Positions 21,460-32,496 are shown, counted from the first letter of the stretch. The stretch: DNA of 64,000 nucleotides from Galeruca laticollis (GCA_963921935.1 OY998185.1:29604487-29668486), one strand, 5' to 3'. Translations and numbers: made by a program. Notes: a model not told the origin generated them from the sequence alone.

Positions 21460-23607
21460 GGATGCATGTCTTTGTCGGTATTAGGAGGTTCATCATTTGA
21501 TTCCTGTAATAATTTTTTCGTTACTGATCTAGATTTCCCGGTTAAGTTTTTATGATAGGTCCCTTTACTGGTTTTAACACCTTTTTGACCAAGAAATTTT
21601 GTCTTTTTGAATTTAGGTATTTTTTTACTTCTTTGTTTTGTTTTAACATAACACGTTCTTTGGTTCGAGAAACTTGGAGGATCTTCACGTTTTTCTTTTA
21701 ATATTTGGATAATATTTTAATTCGTACTTTCATTGTATTGTTTAACTTTTTCGTATAGTTTTTTACTACTTTCTTTGTGGTCTTGTACATATGTCGATAT
21801 TATTAGGTGATCATCCAAGTCAAAAGGATCAGGGTGGTTAATATGGCCTTCAATAATTTCAAAAGGAGTCATTTTGTAAGTGAATGGATGGAATTATTAT
21901 AACAAAATATTTCGTTTTTTATTATTTGATCGGGTTTCATATTTCTGCTTTCTTCTTGTAGGCATCTATAATGATCCATCAAAGTCGAATGAAATCTCTC
22001 AACTGGAGAGTTAGACTTACTGTTTTTTGCAGTGGTAAAGTGTAGATGAATATGATGTACTTTACAAAAATCTTGGAGGTCAAGTTTTTTATATTCTGTA
22101 CCTTGATCAATGGTCATTCTGTTGGGTAGGCCGTGGTTTGAAATGAATTCAAGTAATCTATCGACTATTACACTATCTAACAGGTAAGCTAGACCGTAAC
22201 GTGAAAACGAGTCTATAATAGTTAGATATAATTTGTTTGCTATGTAAAATACATATAAATGTATGTGTTCCAAAGGTTTTGATGATGTGTAGTGGGTGTT
22301 AAATTAAATTCGATTACTGGTGGGTTTCTATCGTATCTATTTTTTGAACAGATTTCACAATTATTAATATATTTTTCAATATCCTCGCTCATTTTTGGCC
22401 AAAACTATAATGAACTAAGTGATTTTTCACTTCGTTGATACTTCTGTGTCCTGATTTATAAATATGACTATATTCAATTTTGGTTTTTTGTTCCTCTGTC
22501 GTTTCTATGTCTTTTAAGACTTTCGGAAAATTAATAAATATGTGCTGAATTTTTTAAGGTATTTTGGGCAGTAACTATAAATATTTTCAATAAAGATTCG
22601 TTTTGGAAATATAAAGCGTAGTTTCGTTTGGGGTCAATGTACTCTTTAGATGTTGGTATTGTTACATATAATCTAAAATTTTTAAAAATTGTCTCGCGAG
22701 TAATTTGAGAATTCATTGTCTCCCCTAGTGGTGAGGTAAATTTGATTTTTATACTTATTTAAAGGTTTCTCTGATATGGGATAGTATTTAGTATTGGATT
22801 TTCTAAAGCTGTATGAATTGTATTTATCATTTGGTTGGTTTGTTCTTTATTTGTTTGTTCTCTAGTTATTATTATGTCAGAAATGATATTTAATTGTTTG
22901 TTTTGTTGATTTTCGTCTAAAAATTTTAATTCGTCTGTTAAATCTATATAATCTAGATTCGGAAGGATATAATTAATTTGTAACGTTTTCGTCATAATTT
23001 ACGGCTATTGATTTGGTTTTGAATGCATTTAGATTTTGAACATTTCGCGAAAGAACATCAACTACTTGATTATCTTTTCCTTTTAGATATTTTATCTCGC
23101 CAGCGTACTAGACCGGAATTCGGTTCTTTGAGAGAAAATAACCATTGTAATGGCATGTGGTCAGTAAATATCGTAAAACGCTTACCAAAGATGTCGGAAG
23201 TATTTGCATGCCCAAACTATGGCTAGTAATTCTTTCTCGATTGTAATAACGGTAAATTCAGAAGAATTCAAGGTTCTAGAGGCATAACAAATCGGATGAT
23301 TATTTTGACACTAAACGGCACCTATTGCATAGTTTGATGCATCTGTTGTCAGTTCAAATGGTTTTTCTAAATCTGGGTATGTTAAGACTGGTTCTGATTT
23401 TAAGATATTTTTACAAGTGTCAAAACATTTGCGAAATTCGGTTGTGTGCTCAACTTTCATATCTTTGTTCAAACACATCGTTAGTGGTTTCGTTAATTTT
23501 GCAAAGTTTTTATAAATTTTCGGTAATAACCGAGAAGACCTAGGAAAGATTTGATATTTCTGGTTCTTTTACAGACAGTTATTATTTTTTTGGTTTTTCT
23601 TCGCTAT
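21460..23607 (-). pseudogene. Gypsy no. 1 pol: RT remnant, RNase H and integrase
   Basis: Minus strand. A short reverse-transcriptase end (FLGLLGYYRKFI near 23550) runs into RNase H with LTTDASNYAIGAV and a stop before CQNNHPICYASRTLNSSEF. A spacer follows, then the integrase HHCC zinc region (near 22470-22330, ending CEICSK-like) and the integrase core at 22273-21869 with TIDQGTEYK and SPVERFHS. Where relatives have a catalytic Asp in the HLD block, this copy reads HIHLYVF, so the first DDE acid appears to be Tyr. A basic C-terminal tail extends to about 21465. The catalytic part of reverse transcriptase, including YMDD, is missing between the linker (23608) and the RNase H start. Confidence 0.85.
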
Positions 23608-24127
23608 TCATATGACTAGTGCGAATAAATTTGGAAATGTCGTTTTAGAATTAATTAGGTAATTTTCTTCAAAATTGTTATTAAAATTTTCGAAGTTAAC
23701 CATTTCACACTGGTTTATGTCGAATGGCTTGGCAATTATTGGTTTTGTTAAAGTAATAGAAATACATTTATTAGTATAATTTTGGACTTCCACAGGAGCA
23801 AATTCATTTTTTGCAACTGATAGTGTTTGTGGGGTTTCAACATTATCTTTAGTCTCGGCATCTATTAAAATTTCGCCGGTATCAACAGTAACTGGAAGTC
23901 TTTTAATAGATCTTTCATTCGCGTTTACGGAAAAAGAAAATTTAACGTCGTCAAATTTTCTAGATTTAAAAGGTATCTCTACGTATCGATTAATTAATTT
24001 CCTATTATTGAGATCTATATTCAAGTTCATATCAATTGTTTCTTGTAATCTGATGATTCCATCGTGAAAATCGTGAAAATCATATAGGAACAAATCTATA
24101 AAATAATTATTACATTTAAGCTCATTA
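23608..24127 (-). pseudogene. Gypsy no. 1 protease end and linker to RT
   Basis: Minus-strand frame containing FLYDFHDFHDGIIRL, the conserved end of the Gypsy protease region, followed by the linker segment before reverse transcriptase. It breaks off where reverse transcriptase should start. Confidence 0.75.
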
Positions 24128-24651
24128 AATGCGGGTGTACGCGCAAAACATATAGTGCAGAAATGTAATGGTACACCCTCTTTAAGTTATGTTGCGGACC
24201 TAGACTCTGAAAGGTATTAATATTTTATTTACTTCTACCAATACCACTTACACACTACACTCTATTTTGATGTTACCCAACCAACTAAATAGTGAGCGGT
24301 CCTTATCGCTTGTGGCCACCTGCTATGTTCTAAAAAACACCTATCTGAAAATATACTTATAGTTCAGTCAAATATGGGTATTATAATAAGTTATTTGGAA
24401 ATTATATTACTAATTCTTGTTAATTAAACGATATATAAGCTAGTATTAATTGCCTGGTGTTATATTTAAGATGTTTTTAATAATTATAGAATTATTAAAT
24501 ACATTTTAACGATTGTTAGTTGAAATTATAATGTTTAATGAATATATAGTCTAATAAGCATTTTAAATTATAATATTGACTGGACTATGACAGTATTCAA
24601 ATCAAAGGCTAAGCCGATACTTTAAAGTTCGCACTATATCTCTCACGTGAA
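24128..24651. mobile_element. Unclassified 0.5-kb insertion in the Gypsy protease region
   Basis: It separates the protease N-terminal part (24894-24652) from its continuation (24127). The ends are loosely inverted: GGGTGTACGCGC...ATATAGTGC on the left, and the complement of TGGTATAGTTCACG...ATATAGTGC on the right. TGC is present at both junctions and may be a 3-bp TSD. No coding content; class unknown. Confidence 0.5.
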
Positions 24652-24894
24652 CTATACCAGTGCTTGGTATCTTATATGTTTACTTTCTAAAGTGGTTGAT
24701 AGAGTAATACCACTTCGATAAATCGTTTCTGCATATAATTGTTCAATTATTGATGGTTTTATTATAGATCTGGTACTACCGGTATCTATTAGTAATTTCA
24801 ATTTTGGATTTCTAATTTCTATATATGGCAAGGCATTATTGAAAACAATGTTAATTTCTATTACTTGCTCTCGTTGGATGGGCTTGGTATACAA
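24652..24894 (-). pseudogene. Gypsy no. 1 retroviral-type aspartic protease, N-terminal part
   Basis: Minus strand. The active-site block LKLLIDTGSTRSIIKPS (D-T-G) identifies an aspartic protease that would cleave the Gag-Pol polyprotein. It is cut off at ALV by the 24128-24651 insertion. Confidence 0.85.
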
Positions 24895-24948
24895 AAATTT
24901 TCATTATCGTTTTCTACTTCGTGATTATTATCGGGTATTATTGGCTCG

Positions 24949-24961
24949 TAATATTCATTTG
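24949..24961. repeat. Target-site duplication, 3' side of LINE B
   Basis: TAATATTCATTTG, matched by TAATATTCAATTTG at 30734-30747 with one inserted A. Both lie in Gypsy no. 1 gag. Confidence 0.8.
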
Positions 24962-24981
24962 TGTGTGTGTGTGTGTGTGTG
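24962..24981. repeat. (GT)n microsatellite, the (CA)n tail of LINE B
   Basis: An uninterrupted GT run lies directly at the 3' TSD. On the element strand it is (CA)n, the terminal tail. Confidence 0.8.
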
Positions 24982-25078
24982 GGGAGGGAACTGGCTTGGA
25001 ATTAAATCCTTCAGCCACAGATTTTTTTTTATTTAAAGGTAGACTGATCGTGTTACTTGACTCTAAATTTCAACACCG

Positions 25079-28000
25079 TTACAGATCAAATTTCGTTTGT
25101 CTAAAAAACTCCACCAGAATGTCAGAAACTATTTTATTTTTCAGCCCCAATAAATGAGCTAGATTTACGGGGTACTGTATGTCTAATTTACTAAGGGATT
25201 TAAAAATATTTTCTCTTTCTTTTTTATATTTGATACAATTAAATATTATATGATTGATATTTGCACACAACTACAAGCAGCCGTGTTAACAATACCTAAT
25301 TTAGCGAGGTGATATGGATATTTCCCATGCTGGGATTTCAATCTCAAAATTGTGGATACAAAAAATTTGGGAACATTATAATCAATTATATATGACTGTA
25401 GAAATGGGAATTGAGGGTGTAATAACAAATATTGATTTGCGGATTTTTGAGCAAGTTAAATCCATTTTACTTTCCATTTTTGTATAGTCCTTTGTTTTAG
25501 AGCTGTTTTTAATATCCTTCTGAGTAGTGTAATTAATTTGCACCCCATCAATAATAGCATCCTTAGCCAACTGGTCAACTATTTCATTGCCTGTAATACC
25601 TATGTGACTCTTCACCCAAATAAATGTGACGTCTATATTACACAACAATTTTTTAATATTGCATAAAATATTCGATTTACGTTTATTTAGATGGTTATTT
25701 TTAATTGCTTCTAATACTGATCTTGAATCACTAATAATCACACATCTGAGAGAGGAGGTGATTTTTTCTTATTCCAATAAGGATTTGTTGATTTCTCTAT
25801 ATTTAATGATGATAGAACTTCTACTAGTCCTGTCTCAAGGTTACTTATCTTTATAACATAATTTTGAGCAAGTATTTGACGACGAAATTCTAATGGAAGT
25901 TCATTACTTTCAGCTAATATGACATTTACTGGGGTTGAAACCATTGCTCCTAGGCATAGCCTAAGGCATTTGTATTGAATTCTATCTAGAATTTGTGAAT
26001 TACTATTACTTGCCAAACCGTATAGACAGTTACAATAATCTATAATTGAACGCACATAGGCCCTGTAAAACATAAGTGCAACTTTGGGGTCAGCGCTCCA
26101 CCTATGGTTCGTTATGCATTTCAGAGAATTTATGGCTCTTTCACATTTACCTTTTTTATGCTGAATATGCCCCGTCCAGAGGAGTTTTCTGTCAAGAACA
26201 ATACCCAGATATTTGTATTCTTTGACCACTGGCACGCTACACCCAGCCAGTACTAAGCTTCCTGGTGCATGCAACCTATGCCTAGTGAAGAACATTATAG
26301 AGGACTTTTCAGGGGATAATGTCATACCAGTTTCACGAGACCAGTCTAATACTATTTGCATTGCTAGTTCCAGGGCTTTACGGCATGCTTCATAAGACTG
26401 GTGGTTAGAGTATATAAATATATCATCCGCATATTGCAAACATTTTACATTATTATTGAATAAAGAAGGTATTAGCTGAATATATATTAAACAGGGTGGG
26501 ATTGAGAACAGAGCCTTGAGGCAAGCCCTGATAGAGAGTTCTGGGTCCATGAAGTACATTTTTATGGTCGCGTATATGAATTGCTCTGGCATAATATAGA
26601 TTTATTAAATTATCACAGATTTTTCCACTGAATCCCAAATTCACTAACTTATGTTTCAGAATATTGAGATCCACAGAATCATAGGCTCCCTTCAGATCAA
26701 GAAACAGACAAACCAAATACTGATTGTTAGAATATGTCATCTGTATATCTGAAACTAATTGTGTAACAACGTCTAAAGTACCGAATCCTCTCCGATATCC
26801 AAATTGGTACCTAGGTAACACCATATTTCTTTCCAAAAACCACTCCAATCTTAGTTTAATCATGCGTTCGAATGTTTTTGTTGAACACGACATCAATGAA
26901 ATTGGTCTATAGGAAGTGACCAAATTTTTATCTTTTTGTGGTTTTGTCAAAAAAGTAACAATTATTTTCTTAAAATGATCTATATATGTCTGCTTAACCC
27001 ACCAATTATTGAATATTTTTAACAGTAACTCTTTACCTACCACAGGTAAATTATTAATTAACTCATATGTTATAAAATCATCCCCGGGAGCTGTACTTTT
27101 GGTATTTTTAATTGAAGCATCTAAATCCGCAAGTTCAAATGGTAGTTCAAGCTCTGTACATTTATTAGATACTGCATCATTTCTTATTATGGTCAAATTA
27201 TTATTTACATACCTCGGGGCAAGTGAATCAAGAAGTTGATTTATTAAGTTCTTGGGAAGGGGATTTTTCTTACAAACAATATTTTTATTTGAAATTTTTC
27301 GAATGACTTCCCATATTTTTGATATAGAAGTGTTTTTATTAAAAGTATTCACATAATCTATCCAACATTTTGTTTTGTTTTTGTTTAAAAATTAATTTAC
27401 TTTGAGCTTGTTTCTTTTTGAATTATAAATAGTTCTCAAAATTTGTTAGTCTTTGATAATTTATTAAAGCCTATTTCCTTTCCCTAGAGATATGATCACA
27501 TTCTTGATCCCACCATATTGGACGTGCTGATTTAGATGTTGTTGCTGTTCTAATTTTCATAGAGTTAGCGGCTGTTAAAAATAATTCTATTTGATCAGGA
27601 TTAGAAGTGAGGTTATTGTAATTTTTTATATTATTAGAAATATAGTCCTGAAATTTTTGCCAATCAGCTGAGGACTCTATCCATTTTCTAGCAGACTGAA
27701 TTGGAGCTGGGTTATAACACTGATTGATTTTAATATGAATAGGAGAATGATTCGAACCTAACGTATCCTCCAAGATATTCCACTCACATTTTGCAATCAA
27801 ACTTGGACTTATGAATGAGAGATCCACTGGTTAGGGATTCTCATGCGGTCTAGTAAGTAAAGTAGGTCTACCGTCATTTAAATTTATTAGCCTTACATTA
27901 TCTAAGGCTTCAATTAATATATTACCTTGTTTATTATCTTTAACAGAACCCCATCGACTATGGTGTGCGTTGAAATCACCGCATATCAACATGTCTCCTG

Positions 28001-28380
28001 TAAATTGCGAAAATAATTTGCCCCAATCATTTTTATTTACGTTTATGTTAGGAGGTTTATATACGCTGCAAATTGTTAAATTGAAATCTTGTATAAGTAC
28101 CGCACATGTTTCTCAATTTTGTTATTAAAGTTTCTTTTAGTAGCTATTTCAGAGAAAGTAAGGTGACTTTTTATTAGTATCCCGATCCCACCGTAACCGT
28201 CGTGCCTATCGCGGTGAATAAATTTGTAACCCTTTAGAGTGAAAGTTTTTGTTTTAGATAGCCATATTCCACTTAATATGATTATTTCAAATTTTACTGA
28301 GGTATCTAAAAAGTTTAACAGATTAGCTTTATTTTTTATTATAGATCTGCAATTCCATTGTAAAATATTTATGAAATTGA
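25079..28380 (-). pseudogene. LINE B ORF2: endonuclease, reverse transcriptase, RNase H
   Basis: Minus strand. Endonuclease from about 28380 (INILQWNCRSI) through CGDFNAHHSRWGS near 27970 and LEDTLGSNHSPIHI (27760). Reverse transcriptase at 27352-25738 with STAPGDDFITYELI, SYRPISLMSC, RYQFGYRRGFGTLD, FLDLKGAYDSVD, YQGLPQGSVLNP and YADDIFIYSNH. RNase H (25741-25382) has SDSRSVLEAI and WVKSHIGITGNEIVDQLA. A C-terminal zinc-type motif with NHIIFNC lies near 25250. RNase H places it in the I-like superfamily rather than Jockey. Frame changes near 26500, 27400 and 27850 make it inactive. Confidence 0.87.
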
Positions 28381-28712
28381 CTGGTATATATAAACTCAAA
28401 TGTCCAGAATGTAATGCTGTCTATTTGGGTCAGACCCTTAGGAATTTTGAAGTACGATACAGTGAGCACTTACGAGCATACAGATTAAAACAACCAGATA
28501 AATCCCACTACGCAAAACATTTACTTGACACCAATCATCCATTGACACCTAACACAGAACTAGAAGTACTGCATATTTGTGAAAATAAACAAGAACTGGA
28601 TTTCCTTGAAGAACTGGAAATTAGAAGACATTTAAGAAACCAACAATATGGAGTTGTCAATGAACAGTTAAATCTAGGGAATTCTCCACTAATAAACTGT
28701 CTTCTTAAGTGA
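28380..28712 (+). pseudogene. Penelope-like element, GIY-YIG endonuclease fragment
   Basis: Plus strand. TGIYKLKCPECNAVYLGQTL begins the GIY-YIG fold, followed by RNFEVRYSEHL with the catalytic-type Arg, KHLLDTNHPL, and LDFLEELEIRRHLRNQ with the catalytic-type Glu. It ends INCLLK and TGA. Penelope elements carry this nuclease at the C terminus after their reverse transcriptase. Only the nuclease end is present, a 5' truncation typical of the class. The ORF stays open through the upstream LINE sequence by chance. It sits in LINE B between ORF1 and ORF2, with noncoding tail sequence to about 28984. Confidence 0.85.
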
Positions 28713-28984
28713 TAATTGTAAAGATCAGCAGATATAGTTTTCCTGGTTTTCTATATCATTGCACAGTTATACTGATCTTAATTGGAAAAATGATATCCAG
28801 GATATCACCATAGGGCTAATAATATCTAAGCTTCAATATTTGTAATATCACATCTTTTTCTTTTTTCTATAAACATATCTATATTAAGCCAATCACAAGT
28901 TAGGTTACTTCTTGGTCTAGCCAAAATTAACTACTAAACATCAGGTAGACATAAAATGAAATGTAACTTCTGTCATTCGGACGA

Positions 28985-29091
28985 TGATATTGATTTATCG
29001 AAACAATTGTCAATTTTTTAGAATTTTCAATAACTTGTATTATATTGTGGAATTAACTAGAGACCTTGAGTTTCATTTGAAAACACTAAAA
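28985..29091. mobile_element. Foldback MITE, half copy 2
   Basis: GATATTGATTTATCGAAACA is the inverted form of the loop of the copy at 2012. It is followed by the arm TGTCAATTTTTTAGAATTTT to CTTGAGTTTCATTTGAAAAC. Only one arm and the loop are present. Confidence 0.8.
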
Positions 29092-29284
29092 TATTTATAT
29101 TTTTAATCATCAAATTCCATATCACCATCTGTATCCAATCCAGTTTGGATGTCCAGTTTACTATTTATTAATTTTTTAAGGTGCTGTTGAGTTTCTAAGA
29201 AAGCCTGTTCATTAGATATTCCGAGATTAAATTTCTTAAAAAGATTTTCTATTATCATGGGGATAGAATTTAATACAATATATT

Positions 29285-30412
29285 CTAATTTTTTTTATAT
29301 GCCCTAAAGTCCTCTGGATGGGGATTTGGTAATATTGAAGAAGAATTGCATGTTTGGCATCTTATGATAAGGGATCTTTTATGATTGTTCCGGAAATCGG
29401 AGTGGACTAACCGTCGCTTGATCTGGCGAGTAGCTCTAGGTTTTTGCAACAAGTTGATATTAGAATTAACACATCTATCAATATCATTCAGGCTAGGGAT
29501 GTTATTTTCATTATTTAATACGTTAAATCTACTGTTACTCTGAATATTAGCATACGTTGGGTTTTTTTCTACCTCTTCTGCTTCTTTAAATGATAAATTA
29601 TTTGTTGACATAGTTTTCTTAATGTTAAATTGTTGCTTGTACTTGTGACATTCCTTAGATATTGATTTATGTCCTTCTATTTGGCAATGAATACAGAACT
29701 CTATGTCGGTACATTCAAAATCATCCACCCCATGAATAGTGCCACATTTTTTACAAGTGTCATTTTCACTTTTGGAAAATTTTTGTGTGTGTCCATACCT
29801 TAAGTATTTAAAACATTGAACTACTGGATAAATGTAAGGTTCCGCGGGGAATCTTACTAAATCAATAGTTACTTGTGAAGGAATATTGTTTCCTATGAAC
29901 GTAAGTATCAACATTTGGCGAGGTACGTATTCAATTTCTTTATCAGAGTTTATTATTTTTCGTTTCATTATTTAAACCTCCACGACCTGTTTAGCGCTAA
30001 TAATATTTTCTTGAATGTATTCCTCTTCCAGGAACGTATCAACTTGTCTTACAATTCCTTTTTAATGGTTGTAAAAACGCGGGATATATGCTACCAAATT
30101 ATTTGTTCTTATAATCTCATTGTTAATAACTGACTTAGCAATATGGAAGTTGTTAAAAATTATTTTGACTCTGTTTCTACCTACTAATTTGATGTCTCGA
30201 ATATCGTTTTTAAAACTAGTTTCTTTAAACAAATAATGACCGACCTTGACCGCCGATAATCGAATGTTTTTATCAAGTGTTTCAACCAAAACAAAGAAAG
30301 GTCCTGTATCAAAACGTGAATATTTGTTTTTAATATCATATGTTTTGTTCTCTGTTACCTCAATATCACCTTTGTCAGGAGGCGGTTCCCCTCCAGCCGA
30401 TGAATCTCCCAT
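29285..30412 (-). pseudogene. LINE B ORF1: Gag-like protein with zinc knuckles, broken
   Basis: Minus strand. The N-terminal piece (30412-30062) starts MGDSSAGGEPPPDKGD and looks like an RNA-recognition-type domain (PFFVLVETLDKNIRLSAVKV). After a stop and frame change near 30060-29970, a second piece (29968-29285) contains CFKYLRYGHTQKFSK, CKKCGTIHGVDDFEC and FCIHCQIEGHKSISKECH, a series of CCHC-like knuckles with some Cys lost. Role: RNA binding in the LINE particle. Confidence 0.8.
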
Positions 30413-30514
30413 AAATAAATCAAGTTACAATGCTTACCAGAATAAGTTTATTCGCTTGAAATTAATCCAACTAATTACCTATAGTAAATAAACACAGCAC
30501 AAAACACTACCGTA

Positions 30515-30698
30515 ATGAAATTAACTGTATCGACCCTTACTTCGTGGAATCTGCTCATATTAGCGTTTTAAATGAAACTCACGGTTTCTAGTTAATTCCA
30601 CAATATAATAAAAGTTATTGTCAATTTTTTAGAATTTTCAATAACTTTTATTATATTGTGTAATTAACTAGAAACCGTGAGTTTCATTTAAAACACTA
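30515..30698. mobile_element. Foldback MITE, copy 3, with flanking duplication
   Basis: It starts ATGAAATTAACTGTATCGAC, continues with TTACTTCGTGGAATCTGCTC, then forms a nearly perfect hairpin: TTTTAAATGAAACTCACGG at 30565 pairs with CCGTGAGTTTCATTTAAAA at 30675. A 13-bp direct repeat AAACACTACCGTA lies at 30502-30514 and 30698-30710, part of which may be element sequence. It lies in the LINE B 5' untranslated region. Confidence 0.85.
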
Positions 30699-30733
30699 AA
30701 CACTACCGTACTAGTCGAAGTGCTCGGGCCAAC

Positions 30734-30747
30734 TAATATTCAATTTG
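30734..30747. repeat. Target-site duplication, 5' side of LINE B
   Basis: TAATATTCAATTTG, the partner of 24949-24961. Confidence 0.8.
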
Positions 30748-30971
30748 CAAATTGGGATCAATATATTAATTAGAATGTAATTCTTCGGATATAAAATTCG
30801 GTCTTTGATTTGTATTATTTATAAAATAATTATTATTTTGAAAACGATTTCTCGTTTGCAATGAAGGGTTTCGTGACATTGTAGACATTGGTTCTGGATT
30901 TGGCAATTGATTTTCCGGGATTTGGTTTGGTCTGAAAACATTTTTAGGTGGACCTAATACTTCACGATATG

Positions 30972-31931
30972 TTAAGAATTTCCTGTTTTATGGAATTTGC
31001 TGTATATCGATTGGTTGGCTGGGGAATTGCGTGCCATTATTGTTATTTTGTTGAAAGGATTGGGGTGGACGATAATTATTAGAACACGACCTATTATTGA
31101 AATTAGATTGAGGTGGACGATCATTATTGGAATATGACCTATTATTGAAATTTTGATTTTGTGAATTGTTATTTGAAAACTGGACATTTTGAGAATTATT
31201 GTGAAGATTATTTCTAGGGTTGTAAGGTTGCATATTATTATTTGCTCGGTTTGGTTGATGAAATCAACGTACATTTTTTCAAAGTTTTCGAATTCTGTAA
31301 CATAACCCATTGCGTACTCTAAGCTTTCTGTTTTTTTCAAAGGCATACTATTTTCCAATATTCCACTACATCCTGATATAAATGTGTTTAAAGCAACTTT
31401 ATTATTGTGATATATTTGACATTCTTTTTCTAATTGGTTCATATTTATATCATCACTAACCTTTTGTAATACTCTCCTCCTTATTAACTGTAACCTACTT
31501 CTAAAATCTATCAAGTATTCTCCTTTAAGAGGTCTAATTCTCGTCAGTTCCTGTATTAGGCAATCTAAATTCCCTCTATCGGCAAAACATTGAATTAAAG
31601 CTTGTTTTAGTTTATCCCAATTATTTATTTCAGTTCTATTATCTACCATAACTTCCGCTGCTCGTTCTTCTAATTTTTCTTGTACACATTCAAAAATATG
31701 TGCTTTTAATTCAGGATCATTATAAGCATTATGAGTAGTTATTAGATTTTCACATTTCAAAATAAACTTATTTAAATAATCACAATCATCATTGAAAGGT
31801 TTAATATTGTTGACCTTTTGTTTTAAAAGGTCCAAGTTAATTGAATTCGTCATATTGTTTCTGTTATTTATATCACACAAGTTAATATTCTTCAAAGTTT
31901 TTAAAATATTATCGATTTCAGTATCACTCAT
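30972..31931 (-). pseudogene. Gypsy no. 1 Gag
   Basis: Minus-strand frame of 319 codons starting MSDTEIDNILKTLKN. The middle contains FNDDCDYLNKFILKCENLI and IFECVQEKLEERAAEVMVD, blocks typical of errantiviral Gag capsid and also seen at 54820 in another element here. The C terminus changes frame near 31230. The continuing frame (31233-30988) is very Asn/Gln-rich (NNNSQNQNFNNRSYSNNDR), which is the expected nucleic-acid-binding tail without zinc knuckles. The remainder of the Gag tail is cut by LINE B at about 30734 and resumes near 24940. Confidence 0.82.
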
Positions 31932-32221
31932 AAATAGTTTTATTTACATTGAACTTATCTCTCAAGACCTACAAATGGCGTGAATGGCAAGAAAAGGAAT
32001 TATTTGGCACTTACGTTTTCAAAGGAAACTGTGTCTTGTTAAGTCCTCTTCCTCTGACTCTTCGGGCACTCTGGAATTCTGCTGGATGCGATGTAACAAT
32101 GTTCTCAATAACTAAGGTTTGATTCGCACTTGAAACCTTAAAACATTAAAAGTTGTAAAAATTCACGAAAAAGTCTCACTTGCACTGGACAGTTTCTTTT
32201 AATCACAACTCGTACTGGATC

Positions 32222-32239
32222 CTGCTACGACTTCGCCAC
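32222..32239 (-). promoter_or_regulatory. Primer-binding site of Gypsy no. 1
   Basis: The minus strand reads TGGCGAAGTCGTAGCAGGA, directly inside the 5' LTR. TGGCG followed by AGTCG and AGGA fits the tRNA-Ser type used by several insect Gypsy elements, imperfectly. A consensus splice donor (ACGTAAGTG on the minus strand) occurs near 32010 in the leader and could serve envelope mRNA. Confidence 0.65.
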
Positions 32240-32241
32240 CT

Positions 32242-32453
32242 TTATTTTATTCTTCGAAAATTTATTTTTGAAAAAAGACACGAATAATTTTTAGTTAATT
32301 TCGAACAGAACTGTACTAAGCGTAATAACAGAGTATAACAAAAGATTAACAAAGAGTGATTCAAATTATTTACAGTCAGTATATATATTTTATATAAAAG
32401 TGTTGAAGTTGCAGTTTTGCAGGTGCTCTTCAGATAAGGCCATAGACATAACT
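32242..32453 (-). repeat. Gypsy no. 1 5' LTR
   Basis: Direct repeat of 19542-19746. It begins AGTTATGTCTATGGCC on the minus strand and contains ATATATTTTATATAAAAGTG. Confidence 0.88.
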
Positions 32454-32495
32454 TCAATCTAAAGTACGCAAAACTTATTTATTATTATGACGAAT

Positions 32496-32496
<1 letters not shown>

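Larger units (their letters stand above)
24962..30733 (-). mobile_element. LINE B: RNase-H-bearing non-LTR retrotransposon (I-like), degenerate
   Basis: Inserted in the 3' part of the Gypsy gag. On the minus strand it runs ORF1 (about 30412-29285), endonuclease, reverse transcriptase, RNase H and a C-terminal zinc motif. The end holds an A10 run (25022-25031 on plus) and then a (CA)n tail (24962-24981). A 13/14-bp TSD brackets it. The 5' start GAGCACTTCGACTAGTACGGTAGTG resembles other insect LINE starts. Interrupted by a Penelope fragment with half a foldback MITE (28380-29091) and a foldback MITE (30515-30698). Confidence 0.88.
19542..32453 (-). mobile_element. Envelope-bearing Gypsy retroelement (errantivirus-like) no. 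1, degenerate and nested
   Basis: LTR-like direct repeats at both ends enclose gag, protease, RNase H, integrase and an envelope-like gene in Gypsy order on the minus strand. The LTR starts AGTTAT, as in insect errantiviruses, and is preceded by a purine tract (GATGGTAGG). A TGGCG primer site follows the 5' LTR. The body is split by a LINE (24962-30733), a 0.5-kb insertion in the protease region and a hairpin MITE in the envelope region. Most of the reverse transcriptase is deleted, so it cannot move by itself. Confidence 0.9.

Noticed and set aside
28239..28379. N-terminal extension of the GIY-YIG ORF
   Set aside because: These codons are antisense LINE B endonuclease sequence. The nuclease homology starts only at about 28380.
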